The notes below the pieces were generated by a model. It worked only from the letters and a program-made list of their open reading frames with translations, searched no databases and was not told where the DNA came from. The position numbers and the translations under genes were made by a program. From Euonymus europaeus (lineage: Eukaryota; Streptophyta; Magnoliopsida; Celastrales; Celastraceae), in the NCBI GenBank assembly GCA_963580455.1, contig OY756966.1, positions 13,953,001-14,017,000 of the forward strand: a stretch of 64,000 nt of DNA, in the 5' to 3' direction. Each line of letters begins with the position of its first letter. Positions within the stretch are counted from its first letter, which is position 1. This document shows positions 54,160 to 64,000 of this stretch, one piece after another.

Positions 54160-54959
54160 TTGAGCAACTTCGGACCATCAAAGTTGCTCGGTGTACACTT
54201 TTTGATGTTATTCTATCTCATATTTTACGAGTATAAGCTTCCTACATTATTCCGATGACAAAACAGCAACTTTCTATGACAAACTGACAAAACCATTAAA
54301 AGTTCCTCCATAGAGAGAGTTGAGCAAGTTCGGACCATCAAAGTTGCCCGGTGTACACTTTTTAATGTTCTTCTATCTCAAATTTTACGAGTATAAGCTT
54401 TCTAGATTATTCCGATGACAAAACACCAACTTTCTATGACAAATGGACAAATCCGTTAAAAGCTCCTTCATTGAGAGAGTTGAGCAACTTTGGACCATCA
54501 AAGTTGTTTGGTGTACGCTTTTTAGTGTTATTCTATCTCGAATTTTACGAGTATAGGCTTCTTAGATTATTCCGATGACAAAACACCAACTTTCTATGAC
54601 AAATGGACAAAACCGTTAAAAGCTCCTCCATAGGGAGAGTTGAGCAACTTCGGACTATCAAAGTTGCTCGGTATAGACTTTTAATTGTTCTTCTATGTCA
54701 AATTTTACGAGTATAAGCTTCCTAGATTATTCCGATGACAAAACAACAACTTTCTATGACAAACGAACAAAACCATTAAAAGTTCCTCCATAGAGAGAGT
54801 TGAGCAACTTCGGACCATCAAAGTTTCTCGGTGTACACTTTTTAATGTTCTTCTATCTCAAATTTTACGAGTATAAGCTTCCTAGATTATTCCGATGACA
54901 AAACACGTACTTTCTATGACAAATGGACAAAACCGTTAAAAGCTCCTCGATAGAGAGAG
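54160..54959 (+). repeat. Shortened unit a-e (5 monomers, 800 bp)
   Basis: Variants a, b, c, d, e are followed directly by a new a at 54960, so f to i (four monomers, 639 bp) are missing in exact register. Confidence 0.88.
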
Positions 54960-56238
54960 TTGAGCAACTTCGGACCATCAAAGTTGCTCGGTGTACACTT
55001 TTTGATGTTATTCTATCTCAAATTTTACGAGTATAAGCTTCCTACATTATTCCGATGACAAAACAGCAACTTTCTAAGACAAACAGACAAAACCATTAAA
55101 AGTTCCTCCATAGAGAGAGTTGAGCAAGTTCGGACCATCAAAGTTGCCCGGTGTACACTTTTTAATGTTCTTCTATCTCAAATTTTACGAGTATAAGCTT
55201 TCTAGATTATTCCGATGACAAAACACCAACTTTCTATGACAAATGGACAAATCCGTTAAAAGCTCCTTCATTGAGAGAGTTGAGCAACTTTGGACCATCA
55301 AAGTTGTTTGGTGTACGCTTTTTAGTGTTATTCTATCTCGAATTTTACGAGTATAGGCTTCTTAGATTATTCCGATGACAAAACACTAACTTTCTATGAC
55401 AAATGGACAAAACCGTTAAAAGCTCCTCCATAGGGAGAGTTGAGCAACTTCGGACTATCAAAGTTGCTCGGGATAGACTTTTAATTGTTCTTCTATGTCA
55501 AATTTTACGAGTATAAGCTTCCTAGATTATTCCGATGACAAAACAACAACTTTCTATGACAAACGAACAAAACCATTAAAAGTTCCTCCATAGAGAGAGT
55601 TGAGCAACTTCGGACCATCAAAGTTTCTCGGTGTACACTTTTTAATGTTCTTCTATCTCAAATTTTACGAGTATAAGCTTCCTAGATTATTCCGATGACA
55701 AAACACCTACTTTCTATGACAAATGGACAAAATCGTTAAAAGCTCCTCGATAGAGAGAGTTGAGCAACTTCGGACCATCAAAGTTGCTCGGTGTACATTT
55801 TTTAATGTTATTCTATCTCAAATTTTATGAGTATAAGCTTCCTAGATTATTCCGATGAGAAAACACCAACTTTCTATGATAAATGGACAAAACTGTAAAA
55901 GCTCCTCCATAGAGAGAGTTGAGCAACTTCGGATCATCAAAGTTGCTCGGTGTACACTTTTTAATGTTATTCTATCTCAAATTTAATGAGTATAAGCTTC
56001 CTATATTATTCTGATGACAAAACAGCAACTTTCTATGACAAACGAACAAAACCATTAAAAGTTCTTCCATTGAGAGAGTTGAGAAACTTCGGACCATCGA
56101 AGTTGCTCGGTGTACACTTTGTAATGTTCTTCTATCTAAAATTTTACGAGTATAAGCTTCCTTGATTATTCCGATGACAAAACACCAACTTTCTATGACA
56201 AATGGACAAAACCGTTAAAAGCTTCTCGATAGAGAGAG
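54960..56238 (+). repeat. Unit a-h (8 monomers, 1,279 bp)
   Basis: Variants a to h are in order; i is missing. The h monomer ends in CTTCTCGATAG, the tail seen before X, not in ACGTTCCTCCATTGAG, the tail seen before i. Confidence 0.88.
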
Positions 56239-56877
56239 TTGAGCAACTTCGGACCATCAAAGTTTCTCGGTGTACACTTTTTAATGTTCTTCTATCTCAA
56301 ATTTTACGAGTATAAGCTTCCTAGATTATTCCGATGACAAAACACCTACTTTCTATGAGAAATGGACAAAATCGTTAAAAGCTCCTCGATAGAGAGAGTT
56401 GAGCAACTTCGGACCATCAAAGTTGCTCGGTGTACATTTTTTAATGTTATTCTATCTCAAATTTTACGAGTATAAGCTTCCTAGATTATTCCGATGAGAA
56501 AACACCAACTTTCTATGATAAATGGACAAAACTGTAAAAGCTCCTCCATAGAGAGAGTTGAGCAACTTCGGATCATCAAAGTTGCTCGGTGTACACTTTT
56601 TAATGTTATTCTATCTCAAATTTAATGAGTATAAGCTTCCTAGATTATTCTGATGACAAAACAGCAACTTTCTATGACAAACGAACAAAACCATTAAAAG
56701 TTCTTCCATTGAGAGAGTTGAGAAACTTCGGACCATCGAAGTTGCTCGGTGTACACTTTGTAATGTTCTTCTATCTAAAATTTTACGAGTATAAGCTTCC
56801 TTGATTATTCCGATGACAAAACACCAACTTTCTATGACAAATGGACAAAACCGTTAAAAGCTTCTCGATAGAGAGAG
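56239..56877 (+). repeat. Partial unit e-h (4 monomers, 639 bp)
   Basis: An in-register tandem duplication of e, f, g, h of the preceding unit at offset 639 bp (AAGTTTCTCG at 55621 and 56260). The corresponding place near 61.8 kb has only one set, so the duplication is private to this copy or was lost there. Confidence 0.88.
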
Positions 56878-58627
56878 TTGAGCAACTTCGGACCATCAAA
56901 GTTGCTCGGTGTACACTTTTTAATGTTCTTCTATGTCAAATTTTATGAGTATAAGCTTCCTAGATTATTCCGATGACAAAACAGCAACTTTCTATGACAA
57001 ATGGACAAAACCATTAAAAGTTCCTCCATAGAGAGAGTTGAGCAACTTCGGACCATCAAAGTTGCTCGGTGTACACTTTTTAATGTTCCTCTATGTGAAA
57101 TTTTATGAGTATAAGCTTCCTAGATTATTCCGATGACAAAACAGCAACTTTCTATGACAAATGTAAAAAACCATTAAAAGTTCCTTCATAGAGACAGTTG
57201 AGCAACTTCAGACCATCAAAGTTGGTCGGTGTACGCTTTTTAATGTTCTTCTATCTCAAATTTTACGAGGATATTCTTCCTAGATTATTCCGATGACAAA
57301 ACACCAACTTTCTATGACAAATGGACAAAACCGTTAAAAGCTCCTCCATAGATAGAGTTGAGCAACTTCGGACCATCAAAGTTGCTCGGTGTACACTTTT
57401 TAATGTTATTCTATCTCAAATTTTACGACTATAAGCTTCCAAGATTAATCCGATGACAAAACAACAACTTTCTATGACAAATGTACAAAACTGTTAAATG
57501 CACCTCCATATAGAGAGTTGAGCAACTTCGGACCATCAAAGTTGCTCGGTGTACACTTTTTAATGTTCTTCTATGTCAAATTTTATGAGTATAAGCTTCC
57601 AAGATTATTTCGTTGAGAAACAACAACTTTCTATGATAAATGGACAAAGCCGTTAAAACCTCCTCTATAGAGAAGTTGAGCAACTTCAGACCATCAAAGT
57701 TGCTCGGTGTACACTTTTTATTGTTATTCTATGTCTTATTTTATGAGTATAAGCTTCCAAGATTATTTCCTTGAGAAACACTAACTTTCTATGACAAATA
57801 GAAAAAATTGTTAAAAGCTCCTCCATAGAGAGAGTTGAGCAACTTCGGAACATCAATGTTGCTCGGTGTACACTTTTTATTGTTATTCTATGTCATATTT
57901 TGAGTATAAGCTTCCAAGATTATTTCTTTGAGAAAACACTAACTTTCTATGACAAATGGACAGAGCCGTTAAAACCTCCTCTATAGAGAAGTTGAGCAAC
58001 TTCGGACCATCAAAGTTGCTCGGTGAATACTTTTTAATGTTCTTCTATGTTAAATTTTACGGGTATAAGCTTACTTGATTATTCCGATGACAAAACACTA
58101 ACTTTCTATGATAAATGTGCAAAACTGTTAAAAGCTCCTCCATAGAGAGAGTTGAGCAACTTCGGACCATCCAAGTTGCTCGGTGTACACTTTTTATTGT
58201 TATTCTATGTCAAATTTTATGAGTATAAGCTTCCAAGATTATTTCCTTGAGAAACACTATCTTTCTATGATAAATGGACAAAGCCGTTAAAACCTCCTCT
58301 ATAGAGAAGTTGAGCAACTTTGGACCATCAAAGTTGCTCGGTGTACACTTTTTAATTTTCTTCTATGTCAAATTTTACGAGTATAAGCTTCCTTGATTAT
58401 TTCAATGACAAAACACCAACTTTCTATGACAAATGGACAAAACTGTTAAAAGCTCCTCCATAGAGAAGTTGAGCAACTTCGGACCATCAAAGTTGCTCGG
58501 TGTACACTTTTTAATGTTCTTCTATCTCAAATTTTACGAGTATAGGCTTCCTTGATTATTCCGATGACAAAACACCAACTTTCTATGATAAATGGACAAA
58601 ACTGTAAAAGCTCCTCCATAGAGAGAG
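56878..58627 (+). repeat. Block X, copy 2 (11 monomers, 1,750 bp)
   Basis: Near-identical to 61819-63569 and close to 50970-52720. The last monomer is a hybrid: between about 58555 and 58590 it switches to the tail of an f monomer (TGATAAATGGAC, ACTGTAAAAGC). It is followed by g rather than a. Confidence 0.85.
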
Positions 58628-59100
58628 TTGTCAGATCATCAAAGTTGCTCGGTGTACACTTTTTAATGTTATTCTATCTTAAATTTAATGAGTATAAGCT
58701 TCCTAGATTATTCTGATGACAAAACAGCAACTTTCTATGACAAACGAACAAAACCATTAAAAGTTCCTCCATTGAGAGAGTTGAGAAACTTCGGACCATC
58801 GAAGTTGCTCGGTGTACACTTTGTAATGTTCTTCTCTCTCAAATTTTACGAGTATAAGCTTCCTTGATTATTCCGATGACAAAACACCAACTTTCTATGA
58901 CAAATGGACAAAATTGTTAAACGTTCCTCCATTGAGAGAGTTGAGCAACTTCGGACCATCAAAGTTGCTCGGTGTACACTTTTTAATGTTCTTCTATCTC
59001 AAATTTTACGAGTATAGACTTCCTTGATTATTCCGATGACAAAACACCAACTTTCTATGACAAATGGACAAAATTGTTAAAAGCTCCTCCATAGAGAGAG
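58628..59100 (+). repeat. Partial unit g-i (3 monomers) with 8-bp deletion
   Basis: Variants g, h, i are in order. The g monomer begins GTTGTCAGATC: about 8 bases of the left dyad arm are missing compared with GTTGAGCAATTTCAGATC at 53677. Confidence 0.85.
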
Positions 59101-60539
59101 TTGAGCAACTTCGGACCATCAAAGTTGCTCGGTGTACACTTTTTGATGTTATTCTATCTCAAATTTTACGAGTATAAGCTTCCTACATTATTCCGATGAC
59201 AAAACAGCAACTTTCTATGACAAACAGACAAAACCATTAAAAGTTCCTCCATAGAGAGAGTTGAGCAAGTTCGGACCATCAAAGTTGCCCGGTGTACACT
59301 TTTTAATGTTCTTCTATCTCAAATTTTACGAGTATAAGCTTTCTAGATTATTCCGATGACAAAACACCAACTTTCTATGACAAATGGACAAATCCGTTAA
59401 AAGCTCCTTCATTGAGAGAGTTGAGCAACTTTGGACCATCAAAGTTGTTTGGTGTACGCTTTTTAGTGTTATTCTATGTCGAATTTTACGAGTATAGGCT
59501 TCTTAGATTATTCCGATTACAAAACACCAACTTTCTATGACAAATGGACAAAACCGTTAAAAGCTCCTCCATAGGGAGAGTTGAGCAACTTCGGACTATC
59601 AAAGTTGCTCGGTATAGACTTTTAATTGTTCTTCTATTTCAAATTTTACGAGTATAAGCTTCCTAGATTATTCCGATGACAAAACAACAACTTTCTATGA
59701 CAAACGAACAAAACCATTAAAAGTTCCTCCATAGAGAGAGTTGAGCAACTTCGGACCATCAAAGTTTCTCGGTGTACACTTTTTAATGTTCTTCTATCTC
59801 AAATTTTACGAGTATAAGCTTCCTAGATTATTCCGATGACAAAACACGTACTTTCTATGACAAATGGACAAAACCGTTAAAAGCTCCTCGATGGAGAGAG
59901 TTGAGCAACTTCGGACCATCAAAGTTGCTCGGTGTACATTTTTTAATGTTATTCTATCTCAAATTTTACGAGTATAAGCTTCCTAGATTATTCCGATGAG
60001 AAAACACCAACTTTCTATGATAAATGGACAAAACTGTAAAAGCTCCTCCATAGAGAGAGTTGAGCAATTTCAGATCATCAAAGTTGCTCGGTGTACACTT
60101 TTTAATGTTATTCTATCTTAAATTTAATGAGTATAAGCTTCCTAGATTATTCTGATGACAAAACAGCAACTTTCTATGACAAACGAACAAAACCATTAAA
60201 AGTTCCTCCATTGAGAGAGTTGAGAAACTTCGGACCATCGGAGTTGCTCGGTGTACACTTTGTAATGTTCTTCTCTCTCAAATTTTACGAGTATAAGCTT
60301 CCTTGATTATTCCGATGACAAAACACCAACTTTCTATGACAAATGGACAAAATTGTTAAACGTTCCTCCATTGAGAGAGTTGAGCAACTTCGGACGATCA
60401 AAGTTGCTCGGTGTACACTTTTTAATGTTCTTCTATCTCAAATTTTACGAGTATAGACTTCCTTGATTATTCCGATGACAAAACACCAACTTTCTATGAC
60501 AAATGGACAAAATTGTTAAAAGCTCCTCCGTAGAGAGAG
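59101..60539 (+). repeat. Full 9-monomer higher-order unit a-i (1,439 bp), copy 3
   Basis: All nine variants are in order. It has exactly the same length as 52721-54159, at an offset of 6,380 bp. Confidence 0.9.
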
Positions 60540-61818
60540 TTGAGCAACTTCGGACCATCAAAGTTGCTCGGTGTACACTTTTTGATGTTATTCTATCTCA
60601 AATTTTACGAGTATAAGCTTCCTACATTATTCCGATGACAAAACAGCAACTTTCTATGACAAACAGACAAAACCATTAAAAGTTCCTCCATAGAGAGAGT
60701 TGAGCAAGTTCGGACCATCAAAGTTGCCCGGTGTACACTTTTTAATGTTCTTCTATCTCAAATTTTACGAGTATAAGCTTTCTAGATTATTCCGATGACA
60801 AAACACCAACTTTCTATGACAAATGGACAAATCCGTTAAAAGCTCCTTCATTGAGAGAGTTGAGCAACTTTGGACCATCAAAGTTGTTTGGTGTACGCTT
60901 TTTAGTGTTATTCTATCTCGAATTTTACGAGTATAGGCTTCTTAGATTATTCCGATGACAAAACACCCACTTTCTATGACAAATGGACAAAACCGTTAAA
61001 AGCTCCTCCATAGGGAGAGTTGAGCAACTTCGGACTATCAAAGTTGCTCGGGATAGACTTTTAATTGTTCTTCTATGTCAAATTTTACGAGTATAAGCTT
61101 CCTAGATTATTCCGATGACAAAACAACAACTTTCTATGACAAACGAACAAAACCATTAAAAGTTCCTCCATAGAGAGAGTTGAGCAACTTCGGACCATCA
61201 AAGTTTCTCGGTGTACACTTTTTAATGTTCTTCTATCTCAAATTTTACGAGTATAAGCTTCCTAGATTATTCCGATGACAAAACACCTACTTTCTATGAC
61301 AAATGGACAAAATCGTTAAAAGCTCCTCGATAGAGAGAGTTGAGCAACTTCGGACCATCAAAGTTGCTCGGTGTACATTTTTTAATGTTATTCTATCTCA
61401 AATTTTACGAGTATAAGCTTCTTAGATTATTCCGATGAGAAAACACCAACTTTCTATGATAAATGGACAAAACTGTAAAAGCTCCTCCATAGAGAGAGTT
61501 GAGCAACTTCGGATCATCAAAGTTGCTCGGTGTACACTTTTTAATGTTATTCTATCTCAAATTTAATGAGTATAAGCTTCCTAGATTATTCTGATGACAA
61601 AACAGCAACTTTCTATGACAAACGAACAAAACCATTAAAAGTTCTTCCATTGAGAGAGTTGAGAAACTTCGGACCATCGAAGTTGCTCGGTGTACACTTT
61701 GTAATGTTCTTCTATCTAAAATTTTACGAGTATAAGCTTCCTTGATTATTCCGATGACAAAACACCAACTTTCTATGACAAATGGACAAAACAGTTAAAA
61801 GCTTCTCGATAGAGAGAG
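60540..61818 (+). repeat. Unit a-h (8 monomers, 1,279 bp)
   Basis: Same composition and length as 54960-56238 (offset 5,580). It ends in the CTTCTCGATAG tail and leads directly into block X. Confidence 0.88.
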
Positions 61819-63569
61819 TTGAGCAACTTCGGACCATCAAAGTTGCTCGGTGTACACTTTTTAATGTTCTTCTATGTCAAATTTTATGAGTATAAGCTTC
61901 CTAGATTATTCCGATGACAAAACAGCAACTTTCTATGACAAATGGACAAAACCATTAAAAGTTCCTCCATAGAGAGAGTTGAGCAACTTCGGACCATCAA
62001 AGTTGCTCGGTGTACACTTTTTAATGTTCCTCTATGTCAAATTTTATGAGTATAAGCTTCCTAGATTATTCCGATGACAAAACAGCAACTTTCTATGACA
62101 AATGTAAAAAACCATTAAAAGTTCCTTCATAGAGACAGTTGAGCAACTTCAGACCATCAAAGTTGCTCGGTGTACGCTTTTTAATGTTCTTCTATCTCAA
62201 ATTTTACGAGGATATGCTTCCTAGATTATTCCGATGACAAAACACCAACTTTCTATGACAAATGGACAAAACCGTTAAAAGCTCCTCCATAGATAGAGTT
62301 GAGCAACTTCGGACCATCAAAGTTGCTCGGTGTACACTTTTTAATGTTATTCTATCTCAAATTTTACGACTATAAGCTTCCAAGATTAATCCGATGACAA
62401 AACAACAACTTTCTATGACAAATGTACAAAACTGTTAAATGCACCTCCATATAGAGAGTTGAGCAACTTCAGACCATCAAAGTTGCTCGGTGTACACTTT
62501 TTAATGTTCTTCTATGTCAAATTTTATGAGTATAAGCTTCCAAGATTATTTCGTTGAGAAACAACAACTTTCTATGATAAATGGACAAAGCCGTTAAAAC
62601 CTCCTCTATAGAGAAGTTGAGCAACTTCAGACCATCAAAGTTGCTCGGTGTACACTTTTTATTGTTATTCTATGTCTTATTTTATGAGTATAAGCTTCCA
62701 AGATTATTTCCTTGAGAAACACTAACTTTCTATGACAAATAGAAAAAATTGTTAAAAGCTCCTCCATAGAGAGAGTTGAGCAACTTCGGAACATCAATGT
62801 TGCTCGGTGTACACTTTTTATTGTTATTCTATGTCATATTTTGAGTATAAGCTTCCAAGATTATTTCTTTGAGAAAACACTAACTTTCTATGACAAATGG
62901 ACAGAGCCGTTAAAACCTCCTCTATAGAGAAGTTGAGCAACTTCGGACCATCAAAGTTGCTCGGTGAATACTTTTTAATGTTCTTCTATGTTAAATTTTA
63001 CGGGTATAAGCTTCCTTGATTATTCCGATGACAAAACACTAACTTTCTATGATAAATGTGCAAAACTGTTAAAAGCTCCTCCATAGAGAGAGTTGAGCAA
63101 CTTCGGACCATCCAAGTTGCTCGGTGTACACTTTTTATTGTTATTCTATGTCAAATTTTATGAGTATAACCTTCCAAGATTATTTCCTTGAGAAACACTA
63201 TCTTTCTATGATAAATGGACAAAGCCGTTAAAACCTCCTCTATAGAGAAGTTGAGCAACTTTGGACCATCAAAGTTGCTCGGTGTACACTTTTTAATTTT
63301 CTTCTATGTCAAATTTTACGAGTATAAGCTTCCTTGATTATTTCAATGACAAAACACCAACTTTCTATGACAAATGGACAAAACTGTTAAAAGCTCCTCC
63401 ATAGAGAAGTTGAGCAACTTCGGACCATCAAAGTTGCTCGGTGTACACTTTTTAATGTTCTTCTATCTCAAATTTTACGAGTATAGGCTTCCTTGATTAT
63501 TCCGATGACAAAACACCAACTTTCTATGACAAATGGACAAAATTGTTAAAAGCTCCTCCATAGAGAGAG
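61819..63569 (+). repeat. Block X, copy 3 (11 monomers, 1,751 bp)
   Basis: Offset 4,941 bp from copy 2. Landmarks TGTCTTATTT (57731/62672) and TTTTTAATTTTC (58349/63290) align exactly. It is preceded by h and followed by an a-like monomer at 63570. Confidence 0.87.
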
Positions 63570-64000
63570 TTGAGCAACTTCGGACCATCAAAGTTGCTCG
63601 TTGTACACTTTTTAATATTATTCTATCTCAAATTTTACAAGTATAAGCTTCCTACATTATTCCGATGACAAAACAGCAACTTTCTATGACAAACAGACAA
63701 AACGATTAAAAGTTCCTCCATAGAGAGATTTGAGCAAGTTCGGACCATCAAAGTTGCCCGGCGTACACTTTTTAATGTTCTTCTTTCTCAAATTTTATGA
63801 GTATAAGCTTCCTAGATTATTCCGATGACAAAACACCAACTTTCTATGACAAATGGACAAATCCGTTAAAAGCTCCTTCATTGAGAGAGTTGAGCAACTT
63901 CGGACCATCAAAGTTGCTCGGTGTACACTTTTTAATGTTCTTCTATGTCAAATTTAATGAGTATAAGCTTCCAAGATTATTTCCTTGAGAAACACTACCT
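63570..64000 (+). repeat. Start of a further unit: a, b, then a different monomer
   Basis: The a-like monomer (CCTACATTATTCCG, here TTAATATTA) and b (GAGCAAGTTCGG) are followed at 63890 by a monomer with normal GTTGCTCGG instead of c, so the order changes here or begins a different unit. The last monomer is cut by the window. Confidence 0.7.

Larger units (their letters stand above)
1..64000 (+). repeat. Satellite DNA array, ~160-bp monomer, ~400 head-to-tail copies
   Basis: Every stretch of the window can be aligned to one monomer of about 160 bp. The landmark TTGAGCAACTTCGG recurs every 158 to 161 bases, for example at 50970, 51130 and 51290. All copies have the same orientation and I saw no unrelated sequence between them. 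My consensus, counted by hand, has 60 G or C in 160 bases. HindIII (AAGCTT) and RsaI (GTAC) sites occur in nearly every monomer, so genomic digests should give a 160-bp ladder. Such arrays are typical of centromeres and constitutive heterochromatin; that location is inference, because no flanking sequence or CENH3 data are available. No gene, RNA gene, transposon or telomere repeat was found, so this entry also covers all gene-free stretches. Confidence 0.98.

Noticed and set aside
52721..60539. The 6,380-bp spacing of the two full a-i units as the same unit as at 19.0-31.8 kb
   Set aside because: The two regions carry different monomer variants. Equal spacing follows from both being 40 monomers and is most likely coincidence.
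1..64000. CRISPR array
   Set aside because: Repeats are contiguous 160-bp monomers with no short direct repeat alternating with unique spacers.
1..64000. Assignment to a named satellite family or species
   Set aside because: The length suits several plant centromeric satellites, but I could not match the sequence to one from memory. A database search with the consensus would decide.
1..64000. Terminal or subtelomeric location
   Set aside because: No telomere-type short repeat (such as TTTAGGG) runs were seen, and no flanking unique DNA is available, so location cannot be told from the sequence.

Overview
The whole 64 kb is one satellite DNA array. A monomer of about 160 bp is repeated roughly 400 times, head to tail and always in the same orientation, from the first base to the last. 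I found no protein-coding gene, RNA gene, transposon, telomere repeat or unrelated insertion. Such a long array of nucleosome-sized, AT-rich monomers (about 62% A+T in my hand-built consensus) with higher-order repeats points to a eukaryotic centromere or other constitutive heterochromatin, probably in a long-read assembly. The length class (about 160 bp) would suit a plant, but I do not recognise the family and give no species. The open reading frames of 60 to 104 codons that recur through the window are by-products of the monomer.

The consensus monomer, read from TTGAGCAACTTCGG, holds in order: a perfect 9-bp inverted repeat (GAGCAACTT, 10-nt loop, AAGTTGCTC), an 8-bp palindrome GTGTACAC, a T tract, AAATTTTACG, GAGTATAAGCTTCC with a HindIII site, GATTATTCCGATGAC, an A tract, TTTCTATGACAAATGGACA and a purine-rich AGAGAGAG tail. 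The main subtypes differ around the HindIII site (ATGAG..CCAAG, ACGAG..CCTAG, or a 161-bp form with TATATAAG) and in 1-bp length changes, so monomers run from 158 to 161 bp.

Layout. (1) 0 to about 20.5 kb is a mosaic of recent segmental copies with offsets of 3,742, 5,820 and 8,123 bp plus local 797, 482 and 1,756 bp duplications. (2) About 19.0 to 31.8 kb is a direct tandem pair of a 6,380-bp, 40-monomer unit at about 1% divergence. (3) 31.8 to 38.9 kb is more diverged, with traces of 5- and 9-monomer periodicity. (4) 38.9 to 43 kb has a higher-order repeat built of 4- and 5-monomer blocks (636 and 794 bp) within a 2,066-bp unit. (5) 43 to 49.7 kb is mixed, with short dimeric (319-bp) stretches. 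(6) 49.7 to 64 kb is the most ordered part: nine recognisable monomer variants (called a to i here) in fixed order form a 1,439-bp unit, present whole and as in-register deletions, with an 11-monomer block X (1,750 to 1,751 bp) inserted three times, each time directly after variant h.

There are no genes to work together. What the sequence records is how the array evolves: in-register unequal exchange or conversion producing multiples of 4, 5, 9, 11 and 40 monomers, a rarer out-of-register deletion with microhomology, point change concentrated at CpG sites, and retention of a dyad-symmetric core. I did not find a novel gene system; the candidates for follow-up are the dyad core and the a-to-i/X mosaic.
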